A stretch of DNA of 64,000 bases from Pseudomonadota bacterium (GCA_029563075.1 JAKQTN010000044.1:40570-104569); one strand, 5' to 3'. Counted from the first letter of the stretch, positions 18,559-27,283 are shown. The notes: a model not told the origin generated them from the letters alone. Numbers and translations are program-made.

Positions 18559-19506
18559 ATGAACCAACCATCACAATCTAGTACGCTTAAAAACCTTGGC
18601 GAAGTGCGCGCTATGATCAAGCGCCATAAGCTCAATGACTACATTTTTTCTGTCATCGGCTTGTTATGTTTAATGATTGGCTTATTAACTTTACTCACTT
18701 TATTCATTGATCTGATTCATAGTGGCTATCCTAAGTTGCTGTCTTCGGACTTCTATACAAACTTTCCGTCGCGCCGTGCGTCCAGTGCCGGCTTATTATC
18801 AGCACTGGTTGGCTCATCATTGGTCATGGTGGTGACTTTTGTATCTGCAGTACCTATTGGCGTAATGGCAGCCATCTATCTTGAAGAATATGCCCCGAAA
18901 AACTGGCTGTCTGATCTCATTGAGATCAATGTTTCCAATCTGGCAGCCGTACCTTCTATCATCTATGGCTTATTGGCATTAGGGTTGTTTGTCTATATGC
19001 TTGATTTTGGCCAAAGCATTTTAACTGCAGGGCTGACGCTAGGCTTACTGATTATGCCAGTCGTCATCGTCGCCACGCGTGAGTCTATACGTAGCATTCC
19101 GGTTGCAATCAGGGAAGCGGCTTATGCGGTTGGCGCCACTAAATGGCAAGTGGTACAAGACCATGTGATTAAATACTCATTCGGCGGCATTCTTACCGGC
19201 GTAATTATTGGCATGGCACGCGCTATCGGTGAAACCGCACCCATTATCACCATTGGCGCACTGACATTTATTGCATTCTTACCACCATCACCTATTACAA
19301 CGAGTGCACCATTTCTGAACTTTGAATGGCTGTCCTCTGGCTTTACCGTACTGCCTATTCAAATGTTTAGCTGGCTATCCAGACCTAGCGAAGCATTTCA
19401 TGTAAACGCTGCGGCCGCCGGCGTCATCATCATTTTAGTTACCTTGATCATGAATGGGTTTGCCATCAGAATGCGTTACAAAATGCGTAAAAACATCAAA
19501 TGGTAA
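18559..19506 (+). CDS. pstA: Phosphate ABC transporter permease PstA
   Basis: Second membrane subunit. Hydrophobic helices and the coupling loop IREAAYAVGATKWQVVQDHV, then GMARAIGETAPIITIGA, are typical. A GTG at 18544 would extend the frame back into pstC, but the ATG at 18559 lies 1 bp after the pstC stop with GAGAG at a suitable distance, so it is preferred. Confidence 0.94.
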   Translation: MNQPSQSSTLKNLGEVRAMIKRHKLNDYIFSVIGLLCLMIGLLTLLTLFIDLIHSGYPKLLSSDFYTNFPSRRASSAGLLSALVGSSLVMVVTFVSAVPIGVMAAIYLEEYAPKNWLSDLIEINVSNLAAVPSIIYGLLALGLFVYMLDFGQSILTAGLTLGLLIMPVVIVATRESIRSIPVAIREAAYAVGATKWQVVQDHVIKYSFGGILTGVIIGMARAIGETAPIITIGALTFIAFLPPSPITTSAPFLNFEWLSSGFTVLPIQMFSWLSRPSEAFHVNAAAAGVIIILVTLIMNGFAIRMRYKMRKNIKW

Positions 19507-19550
19507 TGAATAATTAAACTGAATATTTATTAACGGGAATCCACTTTTTC

Positions 19551-20330
19551 ATGATTACAACAACTCAGTCAGTCAAAGCTGAAGCACGTGACCTCAGCTT
19601 CATCTATAACGGCGGAAACCATGCAGTCAAAAATGTTTCCATGCCGCTGTATGAAAATAAAATTACAGCGCTTATTGGACCTTCTGGCTGTGGTAAATCT
19701 ACATTTTTGCGCTGCTTTAACCGCATGCATGATTTATACCCTGGCAATAAATATGAAGGTCAGATTGTCATGCACCCTGACAATACGAATATCCTAGAAA
19801 AAGCAGTTGACCCTATTGAAGTGCGCATGCGTATCAGCATGGTGTTTCAAAAACCGAATCCATTTCCAAAATCGATTTACGAAAATGTCGCTTATGGTTT
19901 GCGCGTGCGCGGCGAAAATAACAAACGCGCGCTGGATGACAAGGTCGAGGAAGCGCTCAAGGGCGCTGCTTTATGGAACGAAGTAAAAGATAGGTTACAA
20001 GATTTAGCATTCAATTTGTCCGGTGGTCAGCAACAACGCTTATGCATTGCCCGCGCCTTGGCGACAGACCCGGAAATCATGTTGTTTGACGAACCGACAT
20101 CGGCACTGGATCCGATTGCGACTGCCAATATTGAAGAGTTAATGAGTGAGTTAAAGAATAAACTGACAATTCTTGTGGTGACCCATAATATGCAGCAAGC
20201 GGCACGTGTCTCAGATTACACCGCGTATATGTATTTAGGCGAGCTGATGGAATATAACGACACAGACACGATCTTTACCCGCCCTAGCCGTAAAGAGACT
20301 GAGGATTACATTACAGGCAAGTTTGGTTAA
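19551..20330 (+). CDS. pstB: Phosphate ABC transporter ATP-binding protein PstB
   Basis: ATPase of the importer. Walker [11 protein letters not shown]-loop [10 protein letters not shown], signature [15 protein letters not shown], Walker [13 protein letters not shown] and switch His [14 protein letters not shown] are all intact. Length of 259 is standard. It lies 44 bp after pstA and 29 bp before phoU. Confidence 0.98.
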   Translation: MITTTQSVKAEARDLSFIYNGGNHAVKNVSMPLYENKITALIGPSGCGKSTFLRCFNRMHDLYPGNKYEGQIVMHPDNTNILEKAVDPIEVRMRISMVFQKPNPFPKSIYENVAYGLRVRGENNKRALDDKVEEALKGAALWNEVKDRLQDLAFNLSGGQQQRLCIARALATDPEIMLFDEPTSALDPIATANIEELMSELKNKLTILVVTHNMQQAARVSDYTAYMYLGELMEYNDTDTIFTRPSRKETEDYITGKFG

Positions 20331-20359
20331 GCCGGTAATGATTTTGAAAGGATGATGTA

Positions 20360-21064
20360 ATGCAGGAACATATTTTTAAACAGTACGATGCCGAACTGGA
20401 GGCCGTACGTGCCAAAGTGCTCGAAATGGGCAGCCTGGTTGAGCAGCAAATAGTAGACGCATTGGAGGCTTTAGTTGGATCTAATTCAAAACTTGCTAAA
20501 AGTGTCATTAAAAAAGACCACATGGTGAATGCGCTAGAAGTGCAAGTGGATGAGGATTGCAGCCATATTATCGCGCGCCGCCAGCCAACAGCGGGTGATT
20601 TACGTATGGTGCTGATGATGATTAAAACCATTACCGATCTTGAGCGTATTGGCGACGAAGCGGCTAAGATTGCACGCTACGCACTTAAAACGACGGAAGC
20701 CGATCGCTTGTTAACGCCAAGATTTGTAGAAATCAAAGCCATGGCGAGCACAGCGCGCGATATGCTGCACATGGCCCTGGATGCTTTTGCGCGCTCTGAT
20801 GCGACCAAGGTGCTGGAAATTGCACACATGGATGAAGAAGTTGACGAGCAATACCAGGCTGCAATACGTCAGCTCATCACTTTTATGCTGGAGGACCCGC
20901 GCACGATTTCAATCTCGTTAGAGGTGCTGTTTATCGCAAAGGCAGTTGAGCGGATCGGTGACCATGCAAAAAACATCTCGGAATATGTCGTGTATATGGT
21001 CAAGGGCAAAGATGTCCGTCATATCAGCATGGAAGAGAAAGAACAGGAAGCAATGCAGCCCTAA
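20360..21064 (+). CDS. phoU: Phosphate-signalling regulator PhoU
   Basis: Couples PstSCAB activity to the PhoR sensor kinase and represses the Pho regulon when phosphate is plentiful. It shows the two three-helix repeats with metal-binding E/D patterns (KTITDLERIGDEAAKIARYA, EVLFIAKAVERIGDHAKNISEYVVYM). Length of 234 is normal. It ends the operon, before a bidirectional terminator. phoB and phoR are not in this window. Confidence 0.97.
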   Translation: MQEHIFKQYDAELEAVRAKVLEMGSLVEQQIVDALEALVGSNSKLAKSVIKKDHMVNALEVQVDEDCSHIIARRQPTAGDLRMVLMMIKTITDLERIGDEAAKIARYALKTTEADRLLTPRFVEIKAMASTARDMLHMALDAFARSDATKVLEIAHMDEEVDEQYQAAIRQLITFMLEDPRTISISLEVLFIAKAVERIGDHAKNISEYVVYMVKGKDVRHISMEEKEQEAMQP

Positions 21065-21086
21065 ATTCTCACATCCGCCACACTGC

Positions 21087-21114
21087 AAAAAAAGCCAGCC
21101 TCGCTGGCTTTTTT
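21087..21114. terminator. Bidirectional terminator between phoU and the GT4 gene
   Basis: Hairpin AAAAAAGCCAGC / GCTGGCTTTTTT with loop CTC lies between the convergent phoU and glycosyltransferase genes. A/T runs on both sides make it functional for both strands. Confidence 0.93.
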
Positions 21115-21119
21115 CCGTT

Positions 21120-22322
21120 TTAATTTTGCTGAACGCCTAGTTTTAGTGAGCTTTTATCATCACTTTTAGATTTATTTATCAATGCTTCGTAAAACTGCAC
21201 CATGCGATCGGCCTGAATAGCAGCAGACCACTTGTTAAGCGCATACGCTCTGGCACGCTCCCCTAACTGTTTACGCCGCATATGGTCATTTAATAGGTGA
21301 TGCACTTTCTGTGCAAATTCTGACGCGTTGTCTGTAGCAATCATCGCCCCTTCCCCTTCGATTAATATCGAGGCAGTCCCTAGCTCTGCAATGGCCACGA
21401 CCGGTGTGCCTTGCGCCATAGCCTCGAGCAGCACCAGGCCTTGTGTTTCACTCTTGGATGCAAACACAAATACGTCGGCGGCTTGATAGCAGGCGTTCAA
21501 TTCGGTGTTGCGATCCAGATAACCAATGAACTGCACATTATGTTCAATACCGAGTGATTTTACCAATGTGCGCAAATTGGCTTCCGCAGGGCCTTCACCT
21601 GTAATCACAAGCAGAATTTCCGAAATTTCCACACTTAAAAATTTAACCACTTCCAGTAAAAAGCCAATATTTTTTTCGTGTGCAACCCGTCCCACGTAAA
21701 GCAGCATCGGCCTTTGCAGCGGGATGCCATATTTCTCTTTAAAGTGTGCGCCGCTGGCATCGCCAAAACTGCTCTTCTGCAAACCGGTTGCAATCACTTC
21801 CGCCTGCACATCTACGCCATAATCTCGCAGTACATCCAGCATGGGTTGGGATGGTGCGACGATGGCATCGACCTGGTTACACTGTTTTTTAGAAATGTGC
21901 CTGGCCAAGCCGCGCGCTGCAAACCTGGGAATCCAGGGCAGATAATGGTGTAAATAGTCTTCAAAAAAAGTATGGTAGGTTTCAACCACCGGGATCTCTA
22001 ACAATTTGGCCAGCTTCAGGCCGGCGTAATGCGCGACAAACGGCGTATGGATATGCACAAGATCAAATTGTTTGTCCTGAAGGATAGGTAAAAGACGCAA
22101 AACCTCACCATATTTTTTTAGCTTATCTTCCGGGTCAAAGAAGATTCTGCGCGCCGGCACGCGTGAAATCCATACCTCGTCTTCCGTTTCTATCCCATAG
22201 TCGGGCGCGATGAGGTGCACATAATGCCCTAAATTTTGCAGCTGTTCTGTGAAGGTTCTAACAGAAGTAGAAACGCCATTGACGCGAGGGAAGTAAACAT
22301 CCGAAATCAGCAATATATTCAT
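21120..22322 (-). CDS. GT4 glycosyltransferase, diacylglycerol glycosyltransferase-like
   Basis: Retaining GT-B glycosyltransferase of 400 residues. The N-terminal acceptor domain starts ILLISDVYFPRVNGVSTSVR and has HIHTPFVAHYAGLKLAK and ETYHTFFEDYLHHY. The donor domain has LYVGRVAHEKNIGFLLE, VITGEGPAEANL and the FASKSETQGLVLLEAMAQG motif with its catalytic glutamate. The N-terminal pattern (D-YFP-V-GV-TS) is the one seen in bacterial diacylglycerol glucosyl/mannosyltransferases, which make glycolipids that can replace phospholipids. It converges on phoU, and two perfect CTGTCAT elements lie upstream. Substrate is inference; an alternative is an LPS or polysaccharide sugar transferase. Confidence 0.72.
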   Translation of the reverse strand: MNILLISDVYFPRVNGVSTSVRTFTEQLQNLGHYVHLIAPDYGIETEDEVWISRVPARRIFFDPEDKLKKYGEVLRLLPILQDKQFDLVHIHTPFVAHYAGLKLAKLLEIPVVETYHTFFEDYLHHYLPWIPRFAARGLARHISKKQCNQVDAIVAPSQPMLDVLRDYGVDVQAEVIATGLQKSSFGDASGAHFKEKYGIPLQRPMLLYVGRVAHEKNIGFLLEVVKFLSVEISEILLVITGEGPAEANLRTLVKSLGIEHNVQFIGYLDRNTELNACYQAADVFVFASKSETQGLVLLEAMAQGTPVVAIAELGTASILIEGEGAMIATDNASEFAQKVHHLLNDHMRRKQLGERARAYALNKWSAAIQADRMVQFYEALINKSKSDDKSSLKLGVQQN

Positions 22323-22348
22323 TAAGTTAGCCCTTGTGAATTAGGCAC

Positions 22349-22388
22349 ATACTAACTTTTAATTATGACAGCCACGTGAATATGACAG
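22349..22388 (-). promoter_or_regulatory. Pho-box half-sites and -10 upstream of the GT4 gene
   Basis: Two exact CTGTCAT units on the minus strand, at 22388-22382 and 22371-22365. The nearer unit ends 11 bp before a -10-like TAGTAT (22354-22349), the same geometry as at pstS. The two units are 17 bp apart, not 11 or 22, so the array is imperfect. Confidence 0.5.
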
Positions 22389-22394
22389 TAATAA

Positions 22395-22434
22395 TCTTCA
22401 TGAAACCATCATAATTTTTTCATGTTATTTTCAC
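22395..22434 (+). promoter_or_regulatory. Degenerate Pho-box array upstream of the phospholipase C-like gene
   Basis: Four plus-strand units, TCTTCAT, CCATCAT, TTTTCAT and TTTTCAC, start at 22395, 22406, 22417 and 22428. TCAT/TCAC therefore recurs exactly every 11 bp. Individual units match CTGTCAT weakly, but the phasing is perfect. The array overlaps the ATG at 22422 and so favours the later start at 22458. Confidence 0.5.
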
Positions 22435-22457
22435 TTGGCAATGTAACAGTACACATT

Positions 22458-23312
22458 ATGAGAAACCGTCTATACATCAAACTGCTATGGGCGACCCCCA
22501 TCAGTTTTTACGCGTTAGATGCCAATGCCTGGGGGTTATACACCCATATATATTTTTCTCAATGCTTATTGCTGGCCTCACCCTTGCTCGACCCAAAAAT
22601 TCAGCAGGCCATCAAGAGGTTTCCCAAGCTGGTGCTAGCGGGTGCGTGCCTGCCAGATTTAGCGATCATTTCCAAATCATTCAACACCACACACCAATGG
22701 CATATTTCTGAGCACATGGTAGGAACAGCAAATACAGAAGAAGAAATTGCAATAGCCGTAGGCTATTCCAGCCACTTGTTTGTGGATGTGATTGCGCACA
22801 ACCACTTTGTACCCGCGCATGAAGCCAAATGGCTCAACAAATCCATTTTGACGCATATCGCCTCCGAATGGGCAATGGATGCGCATATTGCCAGACACCT
22901 TGCACACACGCCGCATCAACTCATCAGTAGTCATATCGATGTACTCTGCAAGTTTGTCACGCCTCGTTTTAACGTGCATCCCAAGCTTGTTAAGGCTAAT
23001 TTAAGACGTTTGGCATCCTTGGATAAAGCACTTAGATTTAGCCACATTTCATCGCTGCTGTTATGGGTTCTGAAAATACGCGATCTGGAATTTGTTAAGA
23101 ATCTGAACTATTATTTAACCAAGACAGAGCACGCGCTAGAGCATTTTCATCACGCCATGCAAGGCCTGAGGCCAAACTGGGAGCCAGAATTGAATCACCT
23201 CAGTGCGGCAGAACTCATCGCATGGCGCGAGCAATGTCTGGGCGATCTGCGCTTGGGCATGCTCAACCCGGTAGATTTTTACCACGCTCACCAGCATATT
23301 ATTGCCAGATAG
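22458..23312 (+). CDS. Secreted zinc-dependent phospholipase C-family protein
   Basis: Resembles the zinc-dependent phospholipase C family (PF00882). Starting from the ATG at 22458, residues 1-24 form a signal peptide (RNRLYIKLLWATPISFYALDANA), and cleavage after ANA would leave Trp as the mature N terminus (WGLYTH). In Bacillus cereus PC-PLC the N-terminal Trp itself binds zinc. Further likely ligands are the His/Asp clusters GACLPDLAI, HQWHISEHM, SSHLFVDVIAHNHFVPAHE and SEWAMDAH. An upstream ATG (22422) would add 12 residues but lies within the Pho-like array. It is divergent from the GT4 gene. Expected activity is phospholipid hydrolysis to diacylglycerol in the periplasm; this is inferred from family. 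Confidence 0.72.
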   Translation: MRNRLYIKLLWATPISFYALDANAWGLYTHIYFSQCLLLASPLLDPKIQQAIKRFPKLVLAGACLPDLAIISKSFNTTHQWHISEHMVGTANTEEEIAIAVGYSSHLFVDVIAHNHFVPAHEAKWLNKSILTHIASEWAMDAHIARHLAHTPHQLISSHIDVLCKFVTPRFNVHPKLVKANLRRLASLDKALRFSHISSLLLWVLKIRDLEFVKNLNYYLTKTEHALEHFHHAMQGLRPNWEPELNHLSAAELIAWREQCLGDLRLGMLNPVDFYHAHQHIIAR

Positions 23313-23330
23313 ATATTTAGGCGCCAGGTA

Positions 23331-23894
23331 CTACAAAGTGACTAGGCTAATGGAAATGAGTGCGATGACGTAACCAATGGCCGCGCCAGCCAGCACATCG
23401 CTAGGATAATGCAGGCCTAAAATCACCCGCGACATCGCCACCATGATAATGAATGGAACCAAAACCACCGCGAGGATAGGGAAATAAAAAAGGGCAACCA
23501 AACCAAATGCGACCGCGTGAAGCGTGTGCCCAGAGGGGAAACTAAAATGATCCAACGGCTTGCCGGAAAGAAACACGTCCTGACGCACCTGATAAGGGCG
23601 CGGGCGATGTGTTTTGTGCTTCAACCATTTATAAATCAGCGTGCCTGTTAAACCAGCCGCCAGCATATGCAACACCGGCTTAATGCCATCTGCCTGCTGC
23701 GTCACTAAAATCGACAGCATCAAGGTATACCAAAATACGCCATCACCCAGGCGACTGATCAGGCGAAACCAGTCACGGATGAACCGGTATTGGCTGGCAT
23801 GGCTCACGCTCACACACAATGCGCTATCCAGCGCCAGCACACGATTCAAATAAAAACGCACCTGATTCATGCTCATGATTTGTACTCGCAACAT
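23331..23894 (-). CDS. PAP2-family membrane phosphatase
   Basis: Membrane lipid-phosphatase-type protein with the full three-part signature: KHKTHRPRP (motif 1), FSFPSGHTLHAV (motif 2, with the catalytic His after PSG) and SRVILGLHYPSDVLAG (motif 3). About five hydrophobic helices fit in 187 residues. Substrates of the family include phosphatidic acid, phosphatidylglycerol phosphate and undecaprenyl diphosphate. Three ATGs (codons 1, 7 and 9) are close together; the start at codon 9 (MNQVRFYLNRV) is possible. It converges on the phospholipase gene with an 18-bp gap, and a Pho-like repeat lies upstream. Confidence 0.85.
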   Translation of the reverse strand: MLRVQIMSMNQVRFYLNRVLALDSALCVSVSHASQYRFIRDWFRLISRLGDGVFWYTLMLSILVTQQADGIKPVLHMLAAGLTGTLIYKWLKHKTHRPRPYQVRQDVFLSGKPLDHFSFPSGHTLHAVAFGLVALFYFPILAVVLVPFIIMVAMSRVILGLHYPSDVLAGAAIGYVIALISISLVTL

Positions 23895-23921
23895 TTCATG
23901 ACGCCAGTTTGAATAGGGCTT

Positions 23922-23950
23922 ATGACAGTTTGATTAAACCAGGATGAAGT
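23922..23950 (-). promoter_or_regulatory. Possible Pho box upstream of the PAP2 phosphatase gene
   Basis: Minus-strand units ACTTCAT-CCTG-GTTTAAT, then CAAA and CTGTCAT, recur every 11 bp. The last unit is a perfect match and the other two are degenerate. No clear -10 lies at the expected position, so this is tentative. Confidence 0.38.
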
Positions 23951-24001
23951 TTTTTTGACCTAACGTACTGATAAATAAAAATTACTTAAAATATATATTA
24001 C

Positions 24002-24256
24002 TTAGCGGTGTTTTAACTTTAACCAAAGCACCGCGCAAGCCAGCACAAAAGTAACAATGTTTGCCGCAACGATCGGCCAACTGGCGATCGATACGCCATA
24101 AATAATCCAGCCCAGCACACCGGTGCTGAATATACTGTACATGGGCAGTGAGACACCCGATAAATCGCGCGTCTTCCATGAGTGTAATGCCTGCGGCACA
24201 AAGGCGAACGTTGTTAAAAATGCCGAAAAATAGCCAATAAAATCTGTCATATTCAT
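24002..24256 (-). CDS. SemiSWEET/PQ-loop family small membrane protein
   Basis: Three-helix protein of 84 residues with the PQ-loop motif: FIGYFSAFLTTFAFVPQALHSWKTRDLSGVSLPMY, then two further helices (FSTGVLGWIIYGVSIA, IVAANIVTFVLACAVLWL). SemiSWEETs dimerise to transport small sugars. A longer reading frame begins at 24298, but the start at 24256 is 2 bp after the stop of the upstream HAD gene and gives the usual family length. Cotranscription with the HAD phosphatase is evident; the substrate is unknown. Confidence 0.82.
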   Translation of the reverse strand: MNMTDFIGYFSAFLTTFAFVPQALHSWKTRDLSGVSLPMYSIFSTGVLGWIIYGVSIASWPIVAANIVTFVLACAVLWLKLKHR

Positions 24257-24258
24257 AC

Positions 24259-25083
24259 TTAAACTTTCGAAGCAGCCTGATTGTGGAAGGTAATCCAATC
24301 GGTATGGATTTTATCCCAATCCTGTAACGCCAGACCATGTGCATTAAACAATTCGCGAATCTTCGCTGAATCCCACTTCAGCACATCCTCAAGAATCGGC
24401 ACCAGCACACTTACCGCACTGTCACTCAGCACGGTTCGATGGGCGATGCGGCCAATCGATTTGGTCTCTGAAACCGCAACAGTATGCCCGTCACGGCTAT
24501 TCACATCGTGCATCACGTAAAGATCAGAGCTGCCATCACCCACGTAAATCACGCGGTCCGGGCTCATCTGCAGTTTTTGTTCCAGCTCTTGCAGCACGGC
24601 CACTTTACCGTTGCCTGCGGGCACGCGGATGATATTGCAAATCTCACCCGTCTCCGCATCAAACTCGAATTCTGAGCCAAATACGTTCTCTGGTGGAACA
24701 ATTCCCTCAAGCGCCGAACGCACGACAGCTGCCGGCCCGGCGGAAATCACAAAGAATTGAAAGTGATAACCATCCAAACCTTTGTTCAAAATTTCTATAA
24801 ACAGCTTAACGTTGTCTTTCAGACGCACACGTTTGCCAGCCTCAATCAAGTGCTCCATCCGCACGCCGCGAAATGCAGGGTCGTGCCGCAGTAAATAAGC
24901 CAGCTCAGCGCCCTGCTGAACCAGCTTGGAACGCGCAAGCCCCGCTACTTTTTCCTCATAATCCGATATGCCCAGCATCTCCGCCAGCACATGGCCAGAA
25001 TCATTAAAACTCAATGTCTGGTCGAAGTCACTCGCCACGAGATACTCAATGGTAATCTCCGGCTTAGTATTCATCATATTCAC
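24259..25083 (-). CDS. HAD-superfamily phosphatase (phosphoserine phosphatase-like fold)
   Basis: Soluble hydrolase of about 274 residues with HAD motif I DFDQT (both Asp present), motif II VISAG, a motif III lysine and motif [15 protein letters not shown] helical cap lies between motifs I and II (about 35-115). It resembles SerB/MtnX-type phosphatases, but the substrate cannot be assigned. The frame begins at a GTG (25083) with AAGGA ten bases upstream; ATGs follow at 25077 and 25074. It is coupled to the SemiSWEET gene and preceded by a long AT-rich region with a possible Pho box. Confidence 0.8.
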   Translation of the reverse strand: MNMMNTKPEITIEYLVASDFDQTLSFNDSGHVLAEMLGISDYEEKVAGLARSKLVQQGAELAYLLRHDPAFRGVRMEHLIEAGKRVRLKDNVKLFIEILNKGLDGYHFQFFVISAGPAAVVRSALEGIVPPENVFGSEFEFDAETGEICNIIRVPAGNGKVAVLQELEQKLQMSPDRVIYVGDGSSDLYVMHDVNSRDGHTVAVSETKSIGRIAHRTVLSDSAVSVLVPILEDVLKWDSAKIRELFNAHGLALQDWDKIHTDWITFHNQAASKV

Positions 25084-25482
25084 GCTGTTTTTTTCCTTTA
25101 TGATTTCAAACTCCTCAAAACGCTATATCGTTAAACTCGCATAATTCATGCCAATTCTGAATATGGGGGTTAAATAACAAAATTAAAGTAGCCATCATAT
25201 GCAAACATCAGATAGATATTGGCTTTCAGCGTAGTTTAATGGTTTGTTTTGACTAAACGATGACAACTAATGATGTCTGTTTGACTTGTGCAATGTGTTA
25301 AAACAGTGCATTTGTTCAATTTATGCGCAGTTTGAGGATGCAGAATAAGGTTTGGTTCAAAATTTATTTAGAAGCACATGAAAATAATTGGCCTGCAGAC
25401 CAATATCCATGCGGGTTCTGGAGGTGCTTATTTTGATTATTTATATAACATCAATAGCACTACTTATTACGTACTACACGGG
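25084..25482. other. AT-rich intergenic region without a recognised gene
   Basis: About 400 bp between the HAD gene start and the end of the next minus-strand gene. It contains the possible Pho box at 25249-25266. The only plus-strand frame is 46 codons (25378 to about 25518), running into the antisense of the neighbouring gene and with no convincing ribosome binding site. No tRNA, terminator or repeat was recognised. Confidence 0.6.
25249..25266 (-). promoter_or_regulatory. Possible Pho box upstream of the HAD-SemiSWEET pair
   Basis: Minus strand TTGTCAT-CGTT-TAGTCAA: two units 11 bp apart, with a -10-like TAAACT starting 11 bp further. It lies about 165 bp before the HAD start. Short AT-rich matches like this occur by chance, so confidence is low. 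Confidence 0.33.
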
Positions 25483-25878
25483 CTAGCCGCCTTTTGGGAA
25501 GCGACCCTCAAGAAGTAAATGTGGTAGTTGACCACATGCGCCAACCAACCCAAGCAGAAGAAAAAACACCAGCAATATTGCAGTTTCAGAACCAATATCT
25601 GACAGCGTATCGATTTCTTGTAGAAAATTGAATGCCATAAACAGCGAGAAAAAGCCTGCAATCGAGCAAACAACATGAAAAATAAAATCTTGTATATAAC
25701 GGATGAAAACAATTTCCCAGCACTTCCACTCTCTAAGTTCTTGCTTCATGAGCGTCTGATTTAACTGTTTTGCAGCAATGCGTTGCCCGACCACACCACG
25801 ACATCCATAGTAAAAACTTAGAAAAACAGTTATGACTATGTACCAAATTGGGATAATTGCGAATATTTTTGAAAGCAT
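25483..25878 (-). CDS. Hypothetical membrane protein
   Basis: 131 residues with about three hydrophobic helices: IIPIWYIVITVFLSFYYGC at the N terminus, FHVVCSIAGFFSLFMAF in the middle and AILLVFFLLLGLVGACG near the C terminus. A basic segment (RGVVGQRIAAKQLNQTLMKQE) lies between the first two. I do not recognise the family. It lies 49 bp upstream of glmM on the same strand, but its AT-rich composition resembles the gap behind it more than the glmM operon, so it may be a local insertion. Confidence 0.6.
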   Translation of the reverse strand: MLSKIFAIIPIWYIVITVFLSFYYGCRGVVGQRIAAKQLNQTLMKQELREWKCWEIVFIRYIQDFIFHVVCSIAGFFSLFMAFNFLQEIDTLSDIGSETAILLVFFLLLGLVGACGQLPHLLLEGRFPKGG

Positions 25879-25927
25879 TGTCTTCTAACCTAAATTATCT
25901 GAATAAGTTAAAAAAGTTGTCATGATT

Positions 25928-27283
25928 TTAACCTGCAGCCAACTTCACTACTTCTGCAATTTCTTCTGCCAGTTTTTGCACTAATTTTCTATCCTGGCCT
26001 TCTACCATCACGCGGATTTTTGGCTCGGTGCCAGAGGCGCGTAATAGCACGCGTCCTGCGCCATTGAGTTCAGTCTCGGCTTTTTTAACGGCGTCTTGAA
26101 TTTTTGGAATATCTAAATCCAGTTTTTGCTTTGTCGTCACGTTAATCAGCACTTGCGGATACAGCACAAGCTCTTCGCCCATTTGTGTGAGCGTTTTGCC
26201 GCTTTGTTTTAAGGCATGCAGCACTTGCAAGGCTGCGATAATCGCATCGCCGCTGGTGTGTTTATCCAGCGTGAGAATGTGGCCGGAATTTTCACCGCCC
26301 AGCTTCCAGTTTTTGGTCTGCAACAGTTCCAGCACGTACCTATCACCCACTTTGGCGCGTGCAAAGGGGATTTGATGCTTTTTCAGCGCATGCTCTAGCG
26401 CCAAGTTGGTCATCAACGTGCCTGCCACACCGCCTTTCAGTTTGCCTTTGGCGTATAGCCCCAGCGCGATGATATACAGCAATTGGTCGCCATCCAGCAG
26501 ATTGCCTTCTGCATCTACCATCATCACACGGTCGCCATCGCCATCAAACGCAATGCCCATATCGGCCTTGTGTGCGACAACGGCTTTCTGCAAGGCTTGC
26601 GGATGAGTGGAGCCGACTTGCTCGTTTATGTTCAGGCCATCGGGGCAGTTACCGATGCTGATGATTTCTGCGCCCAGCTCATGAAACACATCGGGCGCCA
26701 CGTGGTAAGTGGCTCCGTGTGCGCAATCCAGCACTATTTTCAGGCCGCGCAAATCCATATCATTCGGGAAAGTGCTTTTGCAGAATTCCACATAGCGCCC
26801 GGCGGCATCGTCTATGCGCCGCGCCTTGCCAAGCTTGGCAGAATCCATCACCTGCATAGGTTTTTCCAGTTCAGCTTCGATAGCGTGTTCGATGTCGTCT
26901 GGCAACTTGGTTCCTTCAGCCGAGAAGAACTTGATGCCGTTATCGTAATAAGGGTTATGCGAGGCGGAAATGACAATGCCCGCCTGCGCGCGCAAGGCGC
27001 GTGTGAGGTAGGCCACAGCCGGCGTCGGCATTGGGCCGGTGAGCAGCACATCTACACCTGCGGCAGATAAACCCGCTTCCAGCGCAGCCTCCAGCATGTA
27101 GCCGGAGATACGCGTGTCCTTTCCTATCAACACAGCCGGGCGTGCACCTTTTGCAAGATTACCCTGAAGCCCAACAAATACGCGGCCTGCAGCGTAGCCT
27201 AAACGCATCACGAAATCTGGCGTAATCGGCGCATCGCCAACTTTGCCGCGAATGCCATCTGTACCAAAATAATTTTTGCTCAT
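25928..27283 (-). CDS. glmM: Phosphoglucosamine mutase
   Basis: Converts glucosamine-6-phosphate to glucosamine-1-phosphate for UDP-GlcNAc, peptidoglycan and LPS. The phosphoserine loop is ISASHNP (active Ser about 108), the metal-binding loop is [13 protein letters not shown], the sugar-binding motif is GGENSGH and the phosphate-binding loop is [14 protein letters not shown]. Length of 451 is standard. It is the last gene of rlmE-ftsH-folP-glmM, 13 bp after folP. Confidence 0.97.
   Translation of the reverse strand: MSKNYFGTDGIRGKVGDAPITPDFVMRLGYAAGRVFVGLQGNLAKGARPAVLIGKDTRISGYMLEAALEAGLSAAGVDVLLTGPMPTPAVAYLTRALRAQAGIVISASHNPYYDNGIKFFSAEGTKLPDDIEHAIEAELEKPMQVMDSAKLGKARRIDDAAGRYVEFCKSTFPNDMDLRGLKIVLDCAHGATYHVAPDVFHELGAEIISIGNCPDGLNINEQVGSTHPQALQKAVVAHKADMGIAFDGDGDRVMMVDAEGNLLDGDQLLYIIALGLYAKGKLKGGVAGTLMTNLALEHALKKHQIPFARAKVGDRYVLELLQTKNWKLGGENSGHILTLDKHTSGDAIIAALQVLHALKQSGKTLTQMGEELVLYPQVLINVTTKQKLDLDIPKIQDAVKKAETELNGAGRVLLRASGTEPKIRVMVEGQDRKLVQKLAEEIAEVVKLAAG

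Noticed and set aside
25378..25518. 46-codon plus-strand frame (MKIIGLQTNIHAGSGG...)
   Set aside because: No good ribosome site, runs antisense into the neighbouring gene, and no recognisable family; kept only as a remark in the gap entry.
26483..27070. 195-codon open frame antisense to glmM
   Set aside because: Full overlap with a conserved gene, and a composition typical of a shadow frame.
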